A stretch of DNA of 64,000 bases from Chitinophaga sp. sic0106 (GCF_019219075.1 NZ_JAHUWJ010000016.1:1-64000); one strand, 5' to 3'; shown: positions 52,244-61,091, numbered from the stretch's first letter. Notes: generated from the letters alone by a model not told the origin. Numbers and translations: made by a program.

Positions 52244-52966
52244 ATGCTTAAGGTTAGAGTATTCAAGGCGATAGAGTATCCGGAAGAGTGCCTGCAATAC
52301 ATTGCAGGGCATCGGAAAGTACTGGAAGCGTATGGCGTTACCAAGGTAACTTCTGCCAACGTAGACTGGATGTACGAGCCTCATACTTATATCATTACCG
52401 TAAGCAACGATGACTACACAAAAACGTATGGTGGATGCCGGATTCAGCTGGCAGGCGGATCAGTACCATTGCCTATTGAATCGGCCATCAACACCATGGA
52501 TCCAAGAATATTCGATATAGTAAAGGAATTAGCCGCAGATGGTGGTACCGGCGAGTTCTGCGGGTTATGGAATTCCCGCGAGGTAGCTGGCTGGGGAATT
52601 GGCAGCATAGTCCTTTTCCGGGTAGTCAATGCCGTACTGAATCAGTTACCAGTAACCACCTTCCTTGGGTTTTGCGCCCAAACGACTTTCCGAAACAGTA
52701 TCCGCACCGGATATCAGATCATGACCAACATCGGTAACCAGGGCACTTTTTATTATCCCAAAGAAGACCTCATCGCGACTGCACTTATCCTCAAAGATCC
52801 GCTGGAACTGAAAAGTGCGCACCCGGAAGACAAAGAGCGGATGTTGAGTCTACGGTACAATCCGGTACAGACGATTATAGAGAAAGGACCCAAAGGCGAA
52901 ATGCAGGTGGACTATGATCTCCGCATCATGTCCGCCGCCACAAGCGAACTGCCAATGGTCCGATAG
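52244..52966 (+). CDS. GNAT-fold synthase-like protein
   Basis: A 240-residue soluble protein. The plan resembles acyl-transferring GNAT enzymes of the FeeM/autoinducer-synthase type: an N-terminal R/F region (VRVFKAIEYPEECLQYIAGH), then DDYTKTYGGCRIQLAGG where family members have a conserved Arg after a beta strand. Next come a segment like the ElsR block (GEFCGLWNSREVAGWGIGSI), a long helix, and TTFRNSIRTGYQI before the end. It is not a clear match to LuxI. It is first in a five-gene operon with an E1-like enzyme and three signalling genes. A role in making an acylated amino acid or similar small molecule is inferred. Confidence 0.65.
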   Translation: MLKVRVFKAIEYPEECLQYIAGHRKVLEAYGVTKVTSANVDWMYEPHTYIITVSNDDYTKTYGGCRIQLAGGSVPLPIESAINTMDPRIFDIVKELAADGGTGEFCGLWNSREVAGWGIGSIVLFRVVNAVLNQLPVTTFLGFCAQTTFRNSIRTGYQIMTNIGNQGTFYYPKEDLIATALILKDPLELKSAHPEDKERMLSLRYNPVQTIIEKGPKGEMQVDYDLRIMSAATSELPMVR

Positions 52967-52983
52967 CATAAAATACGAGAGAC

Positions 52984-54102
52984 ATGAATACAACGTTAGC
53001 TAAGGCAATAGCAGCAGGCAGGCAGCAACACCAGGACAGAAACGTAACTTTTTACCGCTTGCAAGACCCAGGACAAGCCTCAGCACTGGCGAATCTATTA
53101 CAACAACATCCGGCCATCAGCGTGTTCGACGAATTGCAGGCCCAGCTCACCGAGCTGATGAAGCTTCGTCATCCATCCGAACGATTTACAGACATTCAAC
53201 TGCAGGAACTGGCTGCTGCCCATCTGGGAAACACCGCACCGGAGGAATACGGTGTATGGGTATATTACCCCTGGTCCGCCAAAGTGGTACACCTACTGGA
53301 CGAGGCCGAATTCATTGAATTGCGTACCAGCAGAAATCAGCAAAAAATCACCAGTCAGCAACGTGATTTACTCCAGACAAAAAAAATAGGGGTGATCGGC
53401 TTGTCCGTAGGACAGTCCGTAGCACTGGCATTAGCCATAGAACGCCTTTGCGGGGAATTACGTATAGCCGACTTTGATAGACTGGACCTCAGCAATATGA
53501 ACCGTATCCGTACCGGGGTTCATAACATAGGCGTGCTGAAAACAGTATTAGTAGCCAGGGAAATTGCTGAAATTGATCCTTTTCTTTCGGTAGTCTGTTA
53601 CGATGAAGGCATCACCGACGAAAATATACACCAATTTCTCACCGAAGGTGGAAAACTGGATATCCTTGTAGAAGAATGTGACGGGCTGGATGTGAAGATA
53701 CTGGCACGCCAGCACGCACGTAGCCTGGGCATACCTGTACTGATGGATACCAGCGACAGAGGAATGGTTGACGTCGAAAGGTTTGATGTGCAGCCTGATT
53801 TACCTATATTGCATGGAAGAGTGCCAGAAACGCTCACCCCGGCGGCTGTACGTAGTATGCAGGGACCAGCCAGAATGGCACTGGTAGATAGTATCGTCGA
53901 CTTCAGCTCATTATCTTCGAAAATGCAGTATTCATTGCAGGAAATAGGGAAATCAATTACCACCTGGCCACAGCTGGCATCAGCAGTGATGCTGGGCGGG
54001 GCTGCTATCGGTCATGTATGCCGGGAGCTTAGCCTGGGCGGGGATATTGAGTCGGGCAGATACTATGTAGACCTGGAACAAATTTTCAAACAAATAAAGT
54101 GA
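52984..54102 (+). CDS. ThiF/E1-like adenylylating enzyme
   Basis: A 372-residue protein. Residues of about 130-300 form a ThiF/MoeB/HesA Rossmann domain: KIGVIGLSVGQSVALALAIE (nucleotide loop), ADFDRLDLSNMNRIRTG (D, N and R contacts to ATP) and IGVLKTVLVAREIAEIDP. The first 125 residues are helical and unassigned; no zinc CxxC pairs or obvious catalytic cysteine are seen. E1-like enzymes activate a carboxylate by adenylation, as in MccB or MoeB. It may act on a product of the preceding GNAT-like gene 17 bases upstream, or on a peptide. It resembles the E1-like half of Rv1355c-type proteins. Target unknown. Confidence 0.82.
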   Translation: MNTTLAKAIAAGRQQHQDRNVTFYRLQDPGQASALANLLQQHPAISVFDELQAQLTELMKLRHPSERFTDIQLQELAAAHLGNTAPEEYGVWVYYPWSAKVVHLLDEAEFIELRTSRNQQKITSQQRDLLQTKKIGVIGLSVGQSVALALAIERLCGELRIADFDRLDLSNMNRIRTGVHNIGVLKTVLVAREIAEIDPFLSVVCYDEGITDENIHQFLTEGGKLDILVEECDGLDVKILARQHARSLGIPVLMDTSDRGMVDVERFDVQPDLPILHGRVPETLTPAAVRSMQGPARMALVDSIVDFSSLSSKMQYSLQEIGKSITTWPQLASAVMLGGAAIGHVCRELSLGGDIESGRYYVDLEQIFKQIK

Positions 54103-54113
54103 CCACCATCTAA

Positions 54114-56285
54114 ATGCGACATCTGATCCAGCCGGTATATTCAAAATTCGTATGCCTGTTACTGTTAGTAACGCTGTTTCGTTTACCAGCCTGGGCAGAT
54201 ACTATTCATATATCTAAAAACTTTCCGCTCCAGCTGGCTGAATACGGTCAGCTGGAGTTTTTGCTGGACCCTTCAGGGAAATTGCAGTTTAAAGATGCCC
54301 TGCACAGCAACAGCTTCCAGAAGCTGAAAAAGCAGATCCCCAACTTCGGTCTTACCAAAGACGCCATATGGCTGCGGTTTACCGTCCAGAATACCTCCGG
54401 GGAAAATGACCTGATGTTCAACGTCACCTACCCTATTCTGGACCTGATCGACTTATACTTCCCGGATAAAGACGGCCGTTACCAGATGATTCCAGGAGGT
54501 GAGCTCCGCCCGTTTAAGTCCAGACCCGTTATCCACCAGAACTTCATTTACAATATCAATATTCCCAATACCACCTCCCAAACGTTTTATGTACGTATTC
54601 AAAGCAGGGAAACCATACTGGTGCCCATTTACATAGGAACAAGCCGGGAAATTTATAATAAACTCTATAACGACGACCTTTTACTCTCTCTATATATTGG
54701 TATTATCCTCGTAATGGTGTTCTATAATACCTTTATTTTCTTTTCAGTAAGAGACTGGAGTTATTTCTATTACATATTGTACATCCTGTTTGTAGGGCTT
54801 ACCCAGATGATTATACATGGATTTGGGTACCGCTTCTTCTGGCATGATAACCTGTTTATAACCGAGCAGAGTGTAAACTGGGCCGGGGCACTATCGGGCA
54901 TTGCGGTATTGCTGTTTGTACAGAACTTCCTGCATGTAAAAGAGAAGGCACCATGGGCCTACCGCATATTCACCTTGTTTATTATCGTATATTCCAGTAC
55001 GTTAGTACTCAGTGTATTGGGCTATTACTCTATTGCCTATGCGATGATTGACTTCCTGGCGATTACCGGGGTTAGTTTTATCCTGCTGTTTGCTATATCA
55101 CAGGCATTCAGGCAGTCGAAACCGGCCAGGATATTCGTTTTTGCGTGGACAATCTTTATCCTGGCGGTGATTACTTTTGTTTTGAAAGATATTGGTATTA
55201 TTCCTTACAATATTTTCACGAGTCATATTCTTGTGATCGGCTCCGGGATGGAGGTTGTACTGCTGTCATTTGCACTGGCAGATAAAATCAATACCTTCAA
55301 GGCAGAGAAAGAGGCTTCACAGGCACTTGCCCTGCAAATTTCCAAAGAAAATGAGCAGCTGGTAAGAGAGCAAAATATTATCTTGGAGGCCAAAGTACAG
55401 GAGAGAACGGAGGAGTTACAAAACAGTAACAAGGACCTTAACGTGGCCCTGACGAACCTGAAAGACACGCAGACCAGACTGGTGGAGAAAGAGAAGATGG
55501 CGTCCCTTGGTCAGCTGACGGCCGGCATAGCCCATGAAATCAACAACCCGATCAATTTTGTAACTTCAAATATTAAGCCGCTGAAGCTGGATATTGCAGA
55601 CCTGCAGGAGCTTTTAAACCGGTATGCACAGCTGAAAGGCAGTGAAAACATACAGCAGGAGCTGATCAGCATTGAGCAGTTTAAGCGCGAAATTGATATA
55701 GATTACATCCACGAAGAAATATCCTCGCTGATAAAAGGTATTGAAGATGGCGCTGCCAGAACAGCAGAAATTGTGAAGGGATTGCGTACCTTCAGTCGCC
55801 TGGATGAAAGTGATATAAAATCCATCGACATCCACGAAGGGCTGGATTCCACGTTAGTGCTGCTGAGAAACGGTATTCCCTCCAATGTTACCATCATCAA
55901 GGAATACAGTGAGTTGCCCAAAATTGAATGTTACGCAGGTAAGGTGAACCAGGTATTTATGAATATCCTGAGCAACTCCCTGAATGCGATTAAGAGCAAA
56001 AAAGTACATGGGGAGGAATTTATTACGATTGCTACCCGCCAGGAAGGAAAATTTGTTGTTATTACTATCCGTGATACAGGTATTGGGATGTCTGCCGAGG
56101 TGAAGGAGAAAATTTTCGATCCGTTTTTCACCACCAAGGATGTGGGAGAAGGTACCGGTTTGGGACTTTCTATCGTATTCAGCATCATTGAAAAGCACCG
56201 GGGCAAGATAATTGTAAACTCGGCGCCGGGTGAAGGAGCAGAATTTATTATATATTTACCTCTCGACCTTTCCAGTCACCTGTAG
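54114..56285 (+). CDS. 7TM-DISM sensor histidine kinase
   Basis: A 723-residue membrane sensor. Signal peptide 1-29, then a 7TMR-DISMED2-type jellyroll (about 30-185, carbohydrate-binding-like, DAIWLRFTVQNTSGENDLMF), seven membrane helices (about 190-400) and a coiled coil (405-460). The HisKA domain has H474 (AGIAHEINNPINFVTSNIKP) and a long insert before the HATPase_c domain (NSLNAI, RDTGIGMSAEVKEKIFDPFF, GTGLGLSIVFSIIEKHRGKI). It should phosphorylate the receivers encoded just downstream. The extracytoplasmic domain suggests it senses a small ligand, possibly the product of the two upstream enzymes. Confidence 0.92.
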   Translation: MRHLIQPVYSKFVCLLLLVTLFRLPAWADTIHISKNFPLQLAEYGQLEFLLDPSGKLQFKDALHSNSFQKLKKQIPNFGLTKDAIWLRFTVQNTSGENDLMFNVTYPILDLIDLYFPDKDGRYQMIPGGELRPFKSRPVIHQNFIYNINIPNTTSQTFYVRIQSRETILVPIYIGTSREIYNKLYNDDLLLSLYIGIILVMVFYNTFIFFSVRDWSYFYYILYILFVGLTQMIIHGFGYRFFWHDNLFITEQSVNWAGALSGIAVLLFVQNFLHVKEKAPWAYRIFTLFIIVYSSTLVLSVLGYYSIAYAMIDFLAITGVSFILLFAISQAFRQSKPARIFVFAWTIFILAVITFVLKDIGIIPYNIFTSHILVIGSGMEVVLLSFALADKINTFKAEKEASQALALQISKENEQLVREQNIILEAKVQERTEELQNSNKDLNVALTNLKDTQTRLVEKEKMASLGQLTAGIAHEINNPINFVTSNIKPLKLDIADLQELLNRYAQLKGSENIQQELISIEQFKREIDIDYIHEEISSLIKGIEDGAARTAEIVKGLRTFSRLDESDIKSIDIHEGLDSTLVLLRNGIPSNVTIIKEYSELPKIECYAGKVNQVFMNILSNSLNAIKSKKVHGEEFITIATRQEGKFVVITIRDTGIGMSAEVKEKIFDPFFTTKDVGEGTGLGLSIVFSIIEKHRGKIIVNSAPGEGAEFIIYLPLDLSSHL

Positions 56286-56303
56286 CTTAACCATAACTAC
56301 CAG

Positions 56304-57401
56304 ATGAAAGAGAACCGAATCAGAATACTTTACATTGACGATGAGATCCATAACCTGAATGCGTTCAAGGCTAGTTTCCGCAGGAGTTATGAAATCTATA
56401 CCGCTACCTCGGCCCTGGAGGGCAAGCAGCTACTAAAGGAGATCATGGTGCATATCATTATCGCCGATCAGAAAATGCCTGTATCTACCGGGGTGGAGTT
56501 CTTCAATGAAATCAAGGATGTGCTGCCGGACCCTATCCGCATACTCCTGACGGGTTATACTGATGTGGATGACATCATTGATGCAATCAATAAAGGCCAC
56601 ATCTTCTCCTATGTTAAAAAACCATGGGACGAGCATGAGCTGCACCGCACCATCAACAACGCATACGAGATTTACTCCACCAGACGCCAGCTAAAGGAAA
56701 AAATTGTGGAGCTGGAAAAAACCAACGATGAGCTCAACCGCTTTATCTACTCCACTTCCCATGACCTCCGTTCCCCGCTGATGTCGGTACTGGGGATCAT
56801 AAATTTATCGCGGCTGGACAACAGCGTAACCGACCCTAACGGTTATCTGAACATGGTGGAAAGCTGTGTGCTAAAGCTGGATGGCTTTATTCAGAAAATC
56901 ATTGAATACTACCGTAACTCCCGGCTGGAGATAGAATACGAGAAGATCGACTTCAACAACCTGCTGAACGACTGTATCACGGTTTTCCAACCGCAGAACA
57001 CGGATATACGTTTTCAGACGCAGGTAGAGCAGGAGATAGACTTCCGGGGCGATACCTTCCGGATCAGCGTTATACTGAACAATCTCATTTCCAATGCTGT
57101 TAAATATCAAAAACCGGAAGAGGCCCACCCAATGGTACATCTGTCTGTTAAAGTGGAACCGCACAAGGCTACTTTATGGATCCGGGATAATGGCATTGGC
57201 ATACTAAGCGAACATCTGAATAACATCTTCAAAATGTTTTTCCGCTCCAAGAATAATAACAAACCAGGCAGTGGAATTGGGTTATACATTGTGAAGGAGG
57301 CATTAAATAAAATCGGCGGTACAATAAACGTCGAATCCAAATACGGCGAAGGCACTCAATTTGAAATTACCATTCCAAACAGAAATGAATTCGATACCTG
57401 A
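56304..57401 (+). CDS. Receiver-histidine kinase hybrid
   Basis: A 365-residue cytoplasmic protein. Receiver domain at 1-125 with IDDE, phospho-acceptor D55 (IIADQKMP) and the lysine in YVKKPW. A HisKA domain follows with H153 (STSHDLRSPLMSVLGI) and an HATPase_c domain (NNLISNAVKYQKPEEAHPMV, RDNGIGILSEHLNNIFKMFF, GSGIGLYIVKEALNKIGGTI). The receiver is a close paralogue of the stand-alone one at 10018-10482. It lies 18 bases after the 7TM-DISM kinase and overlaps the next gene by 17 bases, so it is a middle step of a relay. Confidence 0.93.
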   Translation: MKENRIRILYIDDEIHNLNAFKASFRRSYEIYTATSALEGKQLLKEIMVHIIIADQKMPVSTGVEFFNEIKDVLPDPIRILLTGYTDVDDIIDAINKGHIFSYVKKPWDEHELHRTINNAYEIYSTRRQLKEKIVELEKTNDELNRFIYSTSHDLRSPLMSVLGIINLSRLDNSVTDPNGYLNMVESCVLKLDGFIQKIIEYYRNSRLEIEYEKIDFNNLLNDCITVFQPQNTDIRFQTQVEQEIDFRGDTFRISVILNNLISNAVKYQKPEEAHPMVHLSVKVEPHKATLWIRDNGIGILSEHLNNIFKMFFRSKNNNKPGSGIGLYIVKEALNKIGGTINVESKYGEGTQFEITIPNRNEFDT

Positions 57402-57804
57402 TCTGAGAGTCATATTGATTGATGATAATGAAATAGATCTGTTGTTGCACGAAAAACTAATCACGTTGCAACAGATCAGCAGAACTGTATTATCGTTTCT
57501 GAACGCGAACAAGGCGCTGGAATTCTTATCCAGCAATATTTCCCTGCCTCGCATACCTCCAACGATCATCCTGCTGGATATTCAAATGCCCGAGATGGAT
57601 GGCTTTGAATTCCTACAGGCATTTGACGCTTATCCGCAGAAAATAAAGTCGCAATGCCACATCATCATGGTATCATCTACCCTTGATTACAGCGATATTA
57701 CCCGCTCAAATGCCAATCCGCTGGTAACAAAATTATTACGCAAACCCTTACTGATGAAGGAACTCCGCGATGCCGTAGAAGGAATTTTCAAAGATTTTGT
57801 ATAA
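57385..57804 (+). CDS. Single-domain response regulator
   Basis: A 139-residue protein consisting only of a receiver domain: ILIDDNEID (acidic pair), phospho-acceptor D65 (IILLDIQMPEMDG) and the lysine in LLRKPLLM. It is the last gene of the operon and overlaps the preceding kinase by 17 bases. The ATG at 57385 is used because the homology starts there. With no output domain, it acts as a phosphate carrier or by partner binding. Confidence 0.92.
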   Translation: MNSIPDLRVILIDDNEIDLLLHEKLITLQQISRTVLSFLNANKALEFLSSNISLPRIPPTIILLDIQMPEMDGFEFLQAFDAYPQKIKSQCHIIMVSSTLDYSDITRSNANPLVTKLLRKPLLMKELRDAVEGIFKDFV

Positions 57805-57807
57805 AAA

Positions 57808-57838
57808 TTTTGGATTTCAAGGGAATTATATATTTTTG
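57808..57838 (+). promoter_or_regulatory. Promoter of tRNA-Ala
   Basis: TTTTG (57808-57812), 18-base spacer, TATTTTTG (57831-57838), 30 bases before the tRNA. Confidence 0.75.
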
Positions 57839-57868
57839 CATCCCGCAAGGGGATAAAAACTTTGCAAT

Positions 57869-57941
57869 GGGGGATTAGCTCATCTGGTAGAGCGCAAGCA
57901 TGGCATGTTTGAGGTGACCGGTTCGATCCCGGTATCCTCCA
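57869..57941 (+). tRNA. tRNA-Ala (GGC)
   Basis: A 73-base cloverleaf: acceptor GGGGGAT with ATCCTCC (one G-U), anticodon stem CAAGC/GTTTG around ATGGCAT (anticodon GGC), T arm ACCGG-TTCGATC-CCGGT, discriminator A, no encoded CCA. Confidence 0.95.
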
Positions 57942-57942
57942 C

Positions 57943-57971
57943 AAAAAGGTCTGGAATTTCCAGACCTTTTT
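57943..57971 (+). terminator. Terminator of tRNA-Ala
   Basis: A perfect 12-bp stem (57943-57954 with 57960-57971) with a short AATTT loop and a T run at the end. Confidence 0.9.
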
Positions 57972-58025
57972 TATTTGCATCATGCAGTAGTGTAATATTG
58001 TATCTTTAAGATATAACCACTACAC

Positions 58026-58607
58026 ATGAAACCCACTTTCTTCACCACCGCCGCAGCCTTCCGCAAATGGCTGGAAAAAAATCATACCACCGAAACGGAA
58101 CTCATTGTTGGATTTTATAAAACCAGCAGTGGCAAGCCTAGTATTTCATGGCCTGAATCGGTAGATCAGGCGCTGTGTTTCGGCTGGATCGATGGGGTGA
58201 GAAAATCTATTGATGAAGAAAGTTACCTGATACGTTTTACCCCCAGGAAAGCAGGCAGCATCTGGAGCGCGGTGAACCTGAAGAAAATGGAAGACTTAAC
58301 CGCCAAAGGACTCGTGCATCCTGCCGGCCATGCCATCTTTCAGAAAAGAAAAGAAGACAAAACCAATAAATACTCCCATGAACAAAAGGAGCCGGTAGCA
58401 CTGGATAAAGAGAGCGAGAAACTGTTTAAGGCAAATAAGGTTGCCTGGAAATTTTTTACATCGCAGGCGCCTTCCTATCAGAAAGTAATCACCTGGCTGA
58501 TTGTGAGTGCCAAACAGCCTGCTACAAAGCTCAAGCGATTGAATGAGGCGATTGAAGCGAGTGCGGAAGAAAGAAAAATTGATCAGTTCAAGAAGTATCG
58601 AAAGTAA
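58026..58607 (+). CDS. YdeI/OmpD-associated family protein
   Basis: A 193-residue soluble protein matching the YdeI family: FRKWLEKNHTTETELIVGFY near the start, ALCFGWIDGVRKSIDEESYL, RFTPRKAGSIWSAVNLKKME and a C-terminal helical part ending in a basic IDQFKKYRK. Function is unclear; some members are linked to resistance to antimicrobial peptides, though that is not shown here. Alone between tRNA-Ala and a convergent VOC gene. Confidence 0.88.
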   Translation: MKPTFFTTAAAFRKWLEKNHTTETELIVGFYKTSSGKPSISWPESVDQALCFGWIDGVRKSIDEESYLIRFTPRKAGSIWSAVNLKKMEDLTAKGLVHPAGHAIFQKRKEDKTNKYSHEQKEPVALDKESEKLFKANKVAWKFFTSQAPSYQKVITWLIVSAKQPATKLKRLNEAIEASAEERKIDQFKKYRK

Positions 58608-58649
58608 TTAATGCTTTCACGCCACCTGCCATGGAGTGAAAGCATTAAT
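58607..58649. terminator. Bidirectional terminator hairpin
   Basis: A perfect 14-bp stem (58607-58620 with 58636-58649) and a 15-base loop. The left arm starts on the last base of the ydeI-like stop codon. Confidence 0.8.
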
Positions 58650-58675
58650 CACGAACAGGCTGAAGTAGCCAATGG

Positions 58676-59089
58676 TTACATCGGTTTCTCCACATTCACC
58701 ATCCAGTGAAAACCATACTTGTCGGTTAACATGCCAAAGCGTTTTGCCCAGAACGTTTCCGCTAACGGCATCGTAACAGTACCGCCTGCCGAAAGGCCGT
58801 TAAAATATTGCTCTGCTTCTGATTCATCATTGCAGGATAAGGTGAGGCTAACACTGTTACCAAAGTTAACGGGCCCATGGCTCATGCTGTCGCTCGCCAT
58901 CAGATTGAAGTCGCCGTTACGTAAAGAGGCGTGCATAATTGCACCATGAAATTCTGCCGGCACTTCCTCTTTCATGGGGGAGTCTTTCACCGGCATTAAA
59001 AACAATTCGCCGCCCACTACACTCTTGTAAAAGTTCATGGCTTCGGCGCAGTTACCATTTAAGGTCAGATAAGCGTTTAGTGTAGACAT
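58676..59089 (-). CDS. VOC family (PhnB-like) protein
   Basis: A 137-residue protein of the vicinal oxygen chelate fold, PhnB-like subgroup: LNAYLTLNGNCAEAMNFYKS at the start, GAIMHASLRNGDFNLMASDS, and WAKRFGMLTDKYGFHWMVNV at the end. Metal use and substrate are unknown. The ATG at 59089 (MSTLNAYLTL) is preferred to one six codons upstream. Confidence 0.9.
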   Translation of the reverse strand: MSTLNAYLTLNGNCAEAMNFYKSVVGGELFLMPVKDSPMKEEVPAEFHGAIMHASLRNGDFNLMASDSMSHGPVNFGNSVSLTLSCNDESEAEQYFNGLSAGGTVTMPLAETFWAKRFGMLTDKYGFHWMVNVEKPM

Positions 59090-59152
59090 AACAATGTGTT
59101 TTAGCATTACAGGTAGGAATACTAAAGTTACTAAAATTATGGCGCAGTGATG

Positions 59153-60376
59153 TTAACTGATCAACACTTTATTACGTACCAGCAGGCAGGCACCAATTAT
59201 GCCGGACTTCTCTCCCAGTCTGGATATTTTCAGTTTGGTATCATTGTTCACCAAACTGAGGGAGTACTTGTTGATCGCGCTTTTTATAGGGAGACGGATC
59301 AGGTCGCCGGTGGCAGCGAGACTACCGCCCAGGATCACGAGTTCCGGATTAAAAATGTTATTGAGTATCGCTAATCCTCGTCCGAGGTTCTCTCCTATCC
59401 TGGCGATCAGCTCTATGGCCAGCACGTCATCATGAGTAGCGGCGTCGATAATATCGGGTAAGGTAATGTCGGCATGGGAAATATTTCGGCGACTAAGTAA
59501 TGACGACGAACCTTCTGCCAGCTTCTGTTTGAACATACGTTCCAGGGCCCAGCCACTCGCTTCTGTTTCGAGGCAGCCTTTTTTACCGCAATTGCAAATG
59601 ATTTCATTATCGAACAGCGGGATGTGGCCAAACTCTCCGGAGTAGCCGGATTTACCGTAGTACAGCTTTCCATCTATGAGTACGCCCATGCCTATACCGT
59701 AATCGAGGTTGAGAAACAGTACATTCTTTTCGCCGTGTACAGAATCGGAGCAAAACTCGCCATAGGCCATGGCGCGGGAATCATTTTCCAGGAATACGCG
59801 AATACCTATTTTGGATTCGATCACCTTGCTCAGCGGCTCTTCATCAAAATGGAAGAAGCTGTAACTGAAGCCGGTGGTATAGTTGATGCGGCCTCCAAGG
59901 TTAATGCCGATACCCAGGATCTTTTCCCGCGGCACAGGTAAGGCTTCAATAAATCCGTTGATATGCCGGCAGAGCTGTTCCAGGGATTCTTTATTGTTAT
60001 CAAGTTTATAGGCAAGGTTTTCTTCTGTATGCACCAGGTTTTTCTGCAGGTCTGACAGGCCGAGGTTCAGGTGATCCTGCTTGATATCGACCCCGATGAA
60101 ATAAGCGGAATCCGGCACCAGGCCGTAAAGGTTGGGCTTCCGACCTCCGGTGGACTCTATCTTTCCATAGTCTTTCACCAGGCCGTCCTGCATGAGATCA
60201 TTGAGGAGGTTAGTTACTTTAGGTGCGCTGAGGTTCAGCTGTTTGCAGAGCTCCGCAATGGTGGCATTGCCAATATTAGCAAAATAGGCCAGGGCAGCCT
60301 TTTTCAGGTTGATATTTTTATACGCAACCCCAGTTACCAGATTGCTGTTCAACTCTTCAATAAATGTTTTGGCCAT
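59153..60376 (-). CDS. ROK family transcriptional regulator
   Basis: A 407-residue NagC/XylR-type repressor. N-terminal winged HTH (about 20-80, GNATIAELCKQLNLSAPKVT, then GRKPNLYGLV), followed by a ROK sugar-binding domain with an ASKHA ATP site. The zinc motif CNCGKKGCLE, typical of ROK proteins, is present, with GEFGHIPL before it. It should respond to a sugar or sugar phosphate. No sugar-use genes are adjacent, so its targets lie elsewhere. The start is taken at ATG 60376 (MAKTFIEELNSN); an in-frame ATG at 60412 would add 12 residues. Confidence 0.9.
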   Translation of the reverse strand: MAKTFIEELNSNLVTGVAYKNINLKKAALAYFANIGNATIAELCKQLNLSAPKVTNLLNDLMQDGLVKDYGKIESTGGRKPNLYGLVPDSAYFIGVDIKQDHLNLGLSDLQKNLVHTEENLAYKLDNNKESLEQLCRHINGFIEALPVPREKILGIGINLGGRINYTTGFSYSFFHFDEEPLSKVIESKIGIRVFLENDSRAMAYGEFCSDSVHGEKNVLFLNLDYGIGMGVLIDGKLYYGKSGYSGEFGHIPLFDNEIICNCGKKGCLETEASGWALERMFKQKLAEGSSSLLSRRNISHADITLPDIIDAATHDDVLAIELIARIGENLGRGLAILNNIFNPELVILGGSLAATGDLIRLPIKSAINKYSLSLVNNDTKLKISRLGEKSGIIGACLLVRNKVLIS

Positions 60377-60571
60377 AACCGGATTGGTGCTTTTGGTCGT
60401 TCTATACTCCAACTGTTAGCTGCAGGGCTTATATCACTAATAATAAAATGTATAATTAAGTCGCTTCCTATCTAAAATATTTTCCCGATACTGTTAAAAT
60501 CAAATCACTAAAAAAGGCATAATACAGGAACATAAATATATAAAAGGCTGCTGATTATTCATGATCTTTTA

Positions 60572-60584
60572 GGGAGATGTAAAA
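60572..60584 (+). repeat. Dispersed 13-mer GGGAGATGTAAAA, copy 4
   Basis: Exact copy preceded by TTTTA and followed by GCGGCATGGCC. Unlike most others it is not beside an obvious terminator. Confidence 0.7.
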
Positions 60585-60634
60585 GCGGCATGGCCGGGGT
60601 TACACGTATAGCGGGGATTTCATCTATAATAGAT

Positions 60635-60664
60635 TTTGTTAATTGTTAAAAAAGAATACCTTTG
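60635..60664 (+). promoter_or_regulatory. Promoter of tRNA-Leu
   Basis: TTTG (60635-60638), 18-base spacer, TACCTTTG (60657-60664), 57 bases before the tRNA. Confidence 0.78.
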
Positions 60665-60721
60665 CAGTCCTTTGTTTACCAAGTTCTGTCGTACAGGGCT
60701 TTTTTACAAAGTTCATCACCT

Positions 60722-60803
60722 GCGGATGTGGTGAAATTGGTAGACACGCCAGACTTAGGATCTGGTGCCGCGAGGCATGGGGGTTCGAGTCCCTTCATCC
60801 GCA
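60722..60803 (+). tRNA. tRNA-Leu (TAG)
   Basis: An 82-base tRNA with long variable arm: acceptor GCGGATG with CATCCGC, anticodon stem CCAGA/TCTGG around CTTAGGA (anticodon TAG), variable arm TGCCGCGAGGCA, T loop TTCGAGT, discriminator A, no encoded CCA. Confidence 0.96.
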
Positions 60804-60807
60804 CAGG

Positions 60808-60833
60808 AGCCAGCAGTAATGCTGGCTTTTTTG
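60808..60833 (+). terminator. Terminator of tRNA-Leu
   Basis: Stem AGCCAGCA/TGCTGGCT (60808-60815 with 60820-60827) with a GTAA loop and a run of T. Confidence 0.9.
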
Positions 60834-60935
60834 TTTTATTACTCCTCTTCCTCTCCGGTCCATGGTCCCGCCAGAAAGTACTTCAGTGTAGCAGTATCGT
60901 TCCGGTAATAGCAATAATACTGACTGTCATCTTCT

Positions 60936-61091
60936 CTACCGAGGAAAATATTTCCTTGCAGGTGGGGGCTTGAGCGTATCCTGCCTGGATGCCGGGGTTA
61001 CGGTCGCGCTATCATGATCAGCAGAGGCAGTTTCCTGGCCGCAGGAAATAAGTAGGCCAGTCAGCAACAGGTATAAGGGGTACTTGGTCAT
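60936..61091 (-). CDS. Small putative lipoprotein
   Basis: A 51-residue protein: a hydrophobic start (YPLYLLLTGLLISCGQE) ending in a lipobox LISC at about residue 17, then a short polar tail. Small lipoproteins of this size are common in Bacteroidota. The ATG at 61091 is chosen over one 10 codons upstream because it gives a proper signal length. No family is recognised and no promoter was seen, so the gene is plausible but unproven. Confidence 0.5.
   Translation of the reverse strand: MTKYPLYLLLTGLLISCGQETASADHDSATVTPASRQDTLKPPPARKYFPR

Larger units (their letters stand above)
60413..60721. other. Intergenic region ROK gene to tRNA-Leu
   Basis: A 309-base AT-rich region without a gene. It contains the dispersed repeat at 60572 and the tRNA-Leu promoter at 60635-60664. 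Promoter elements for the ROK gene were not recognised. Confidence 0.5.

Noticed and set aside
60662..60973. Plus-strand frame covering tRNA-Leu
   Set aside because: It reads through a clear tRNA and its terminator.
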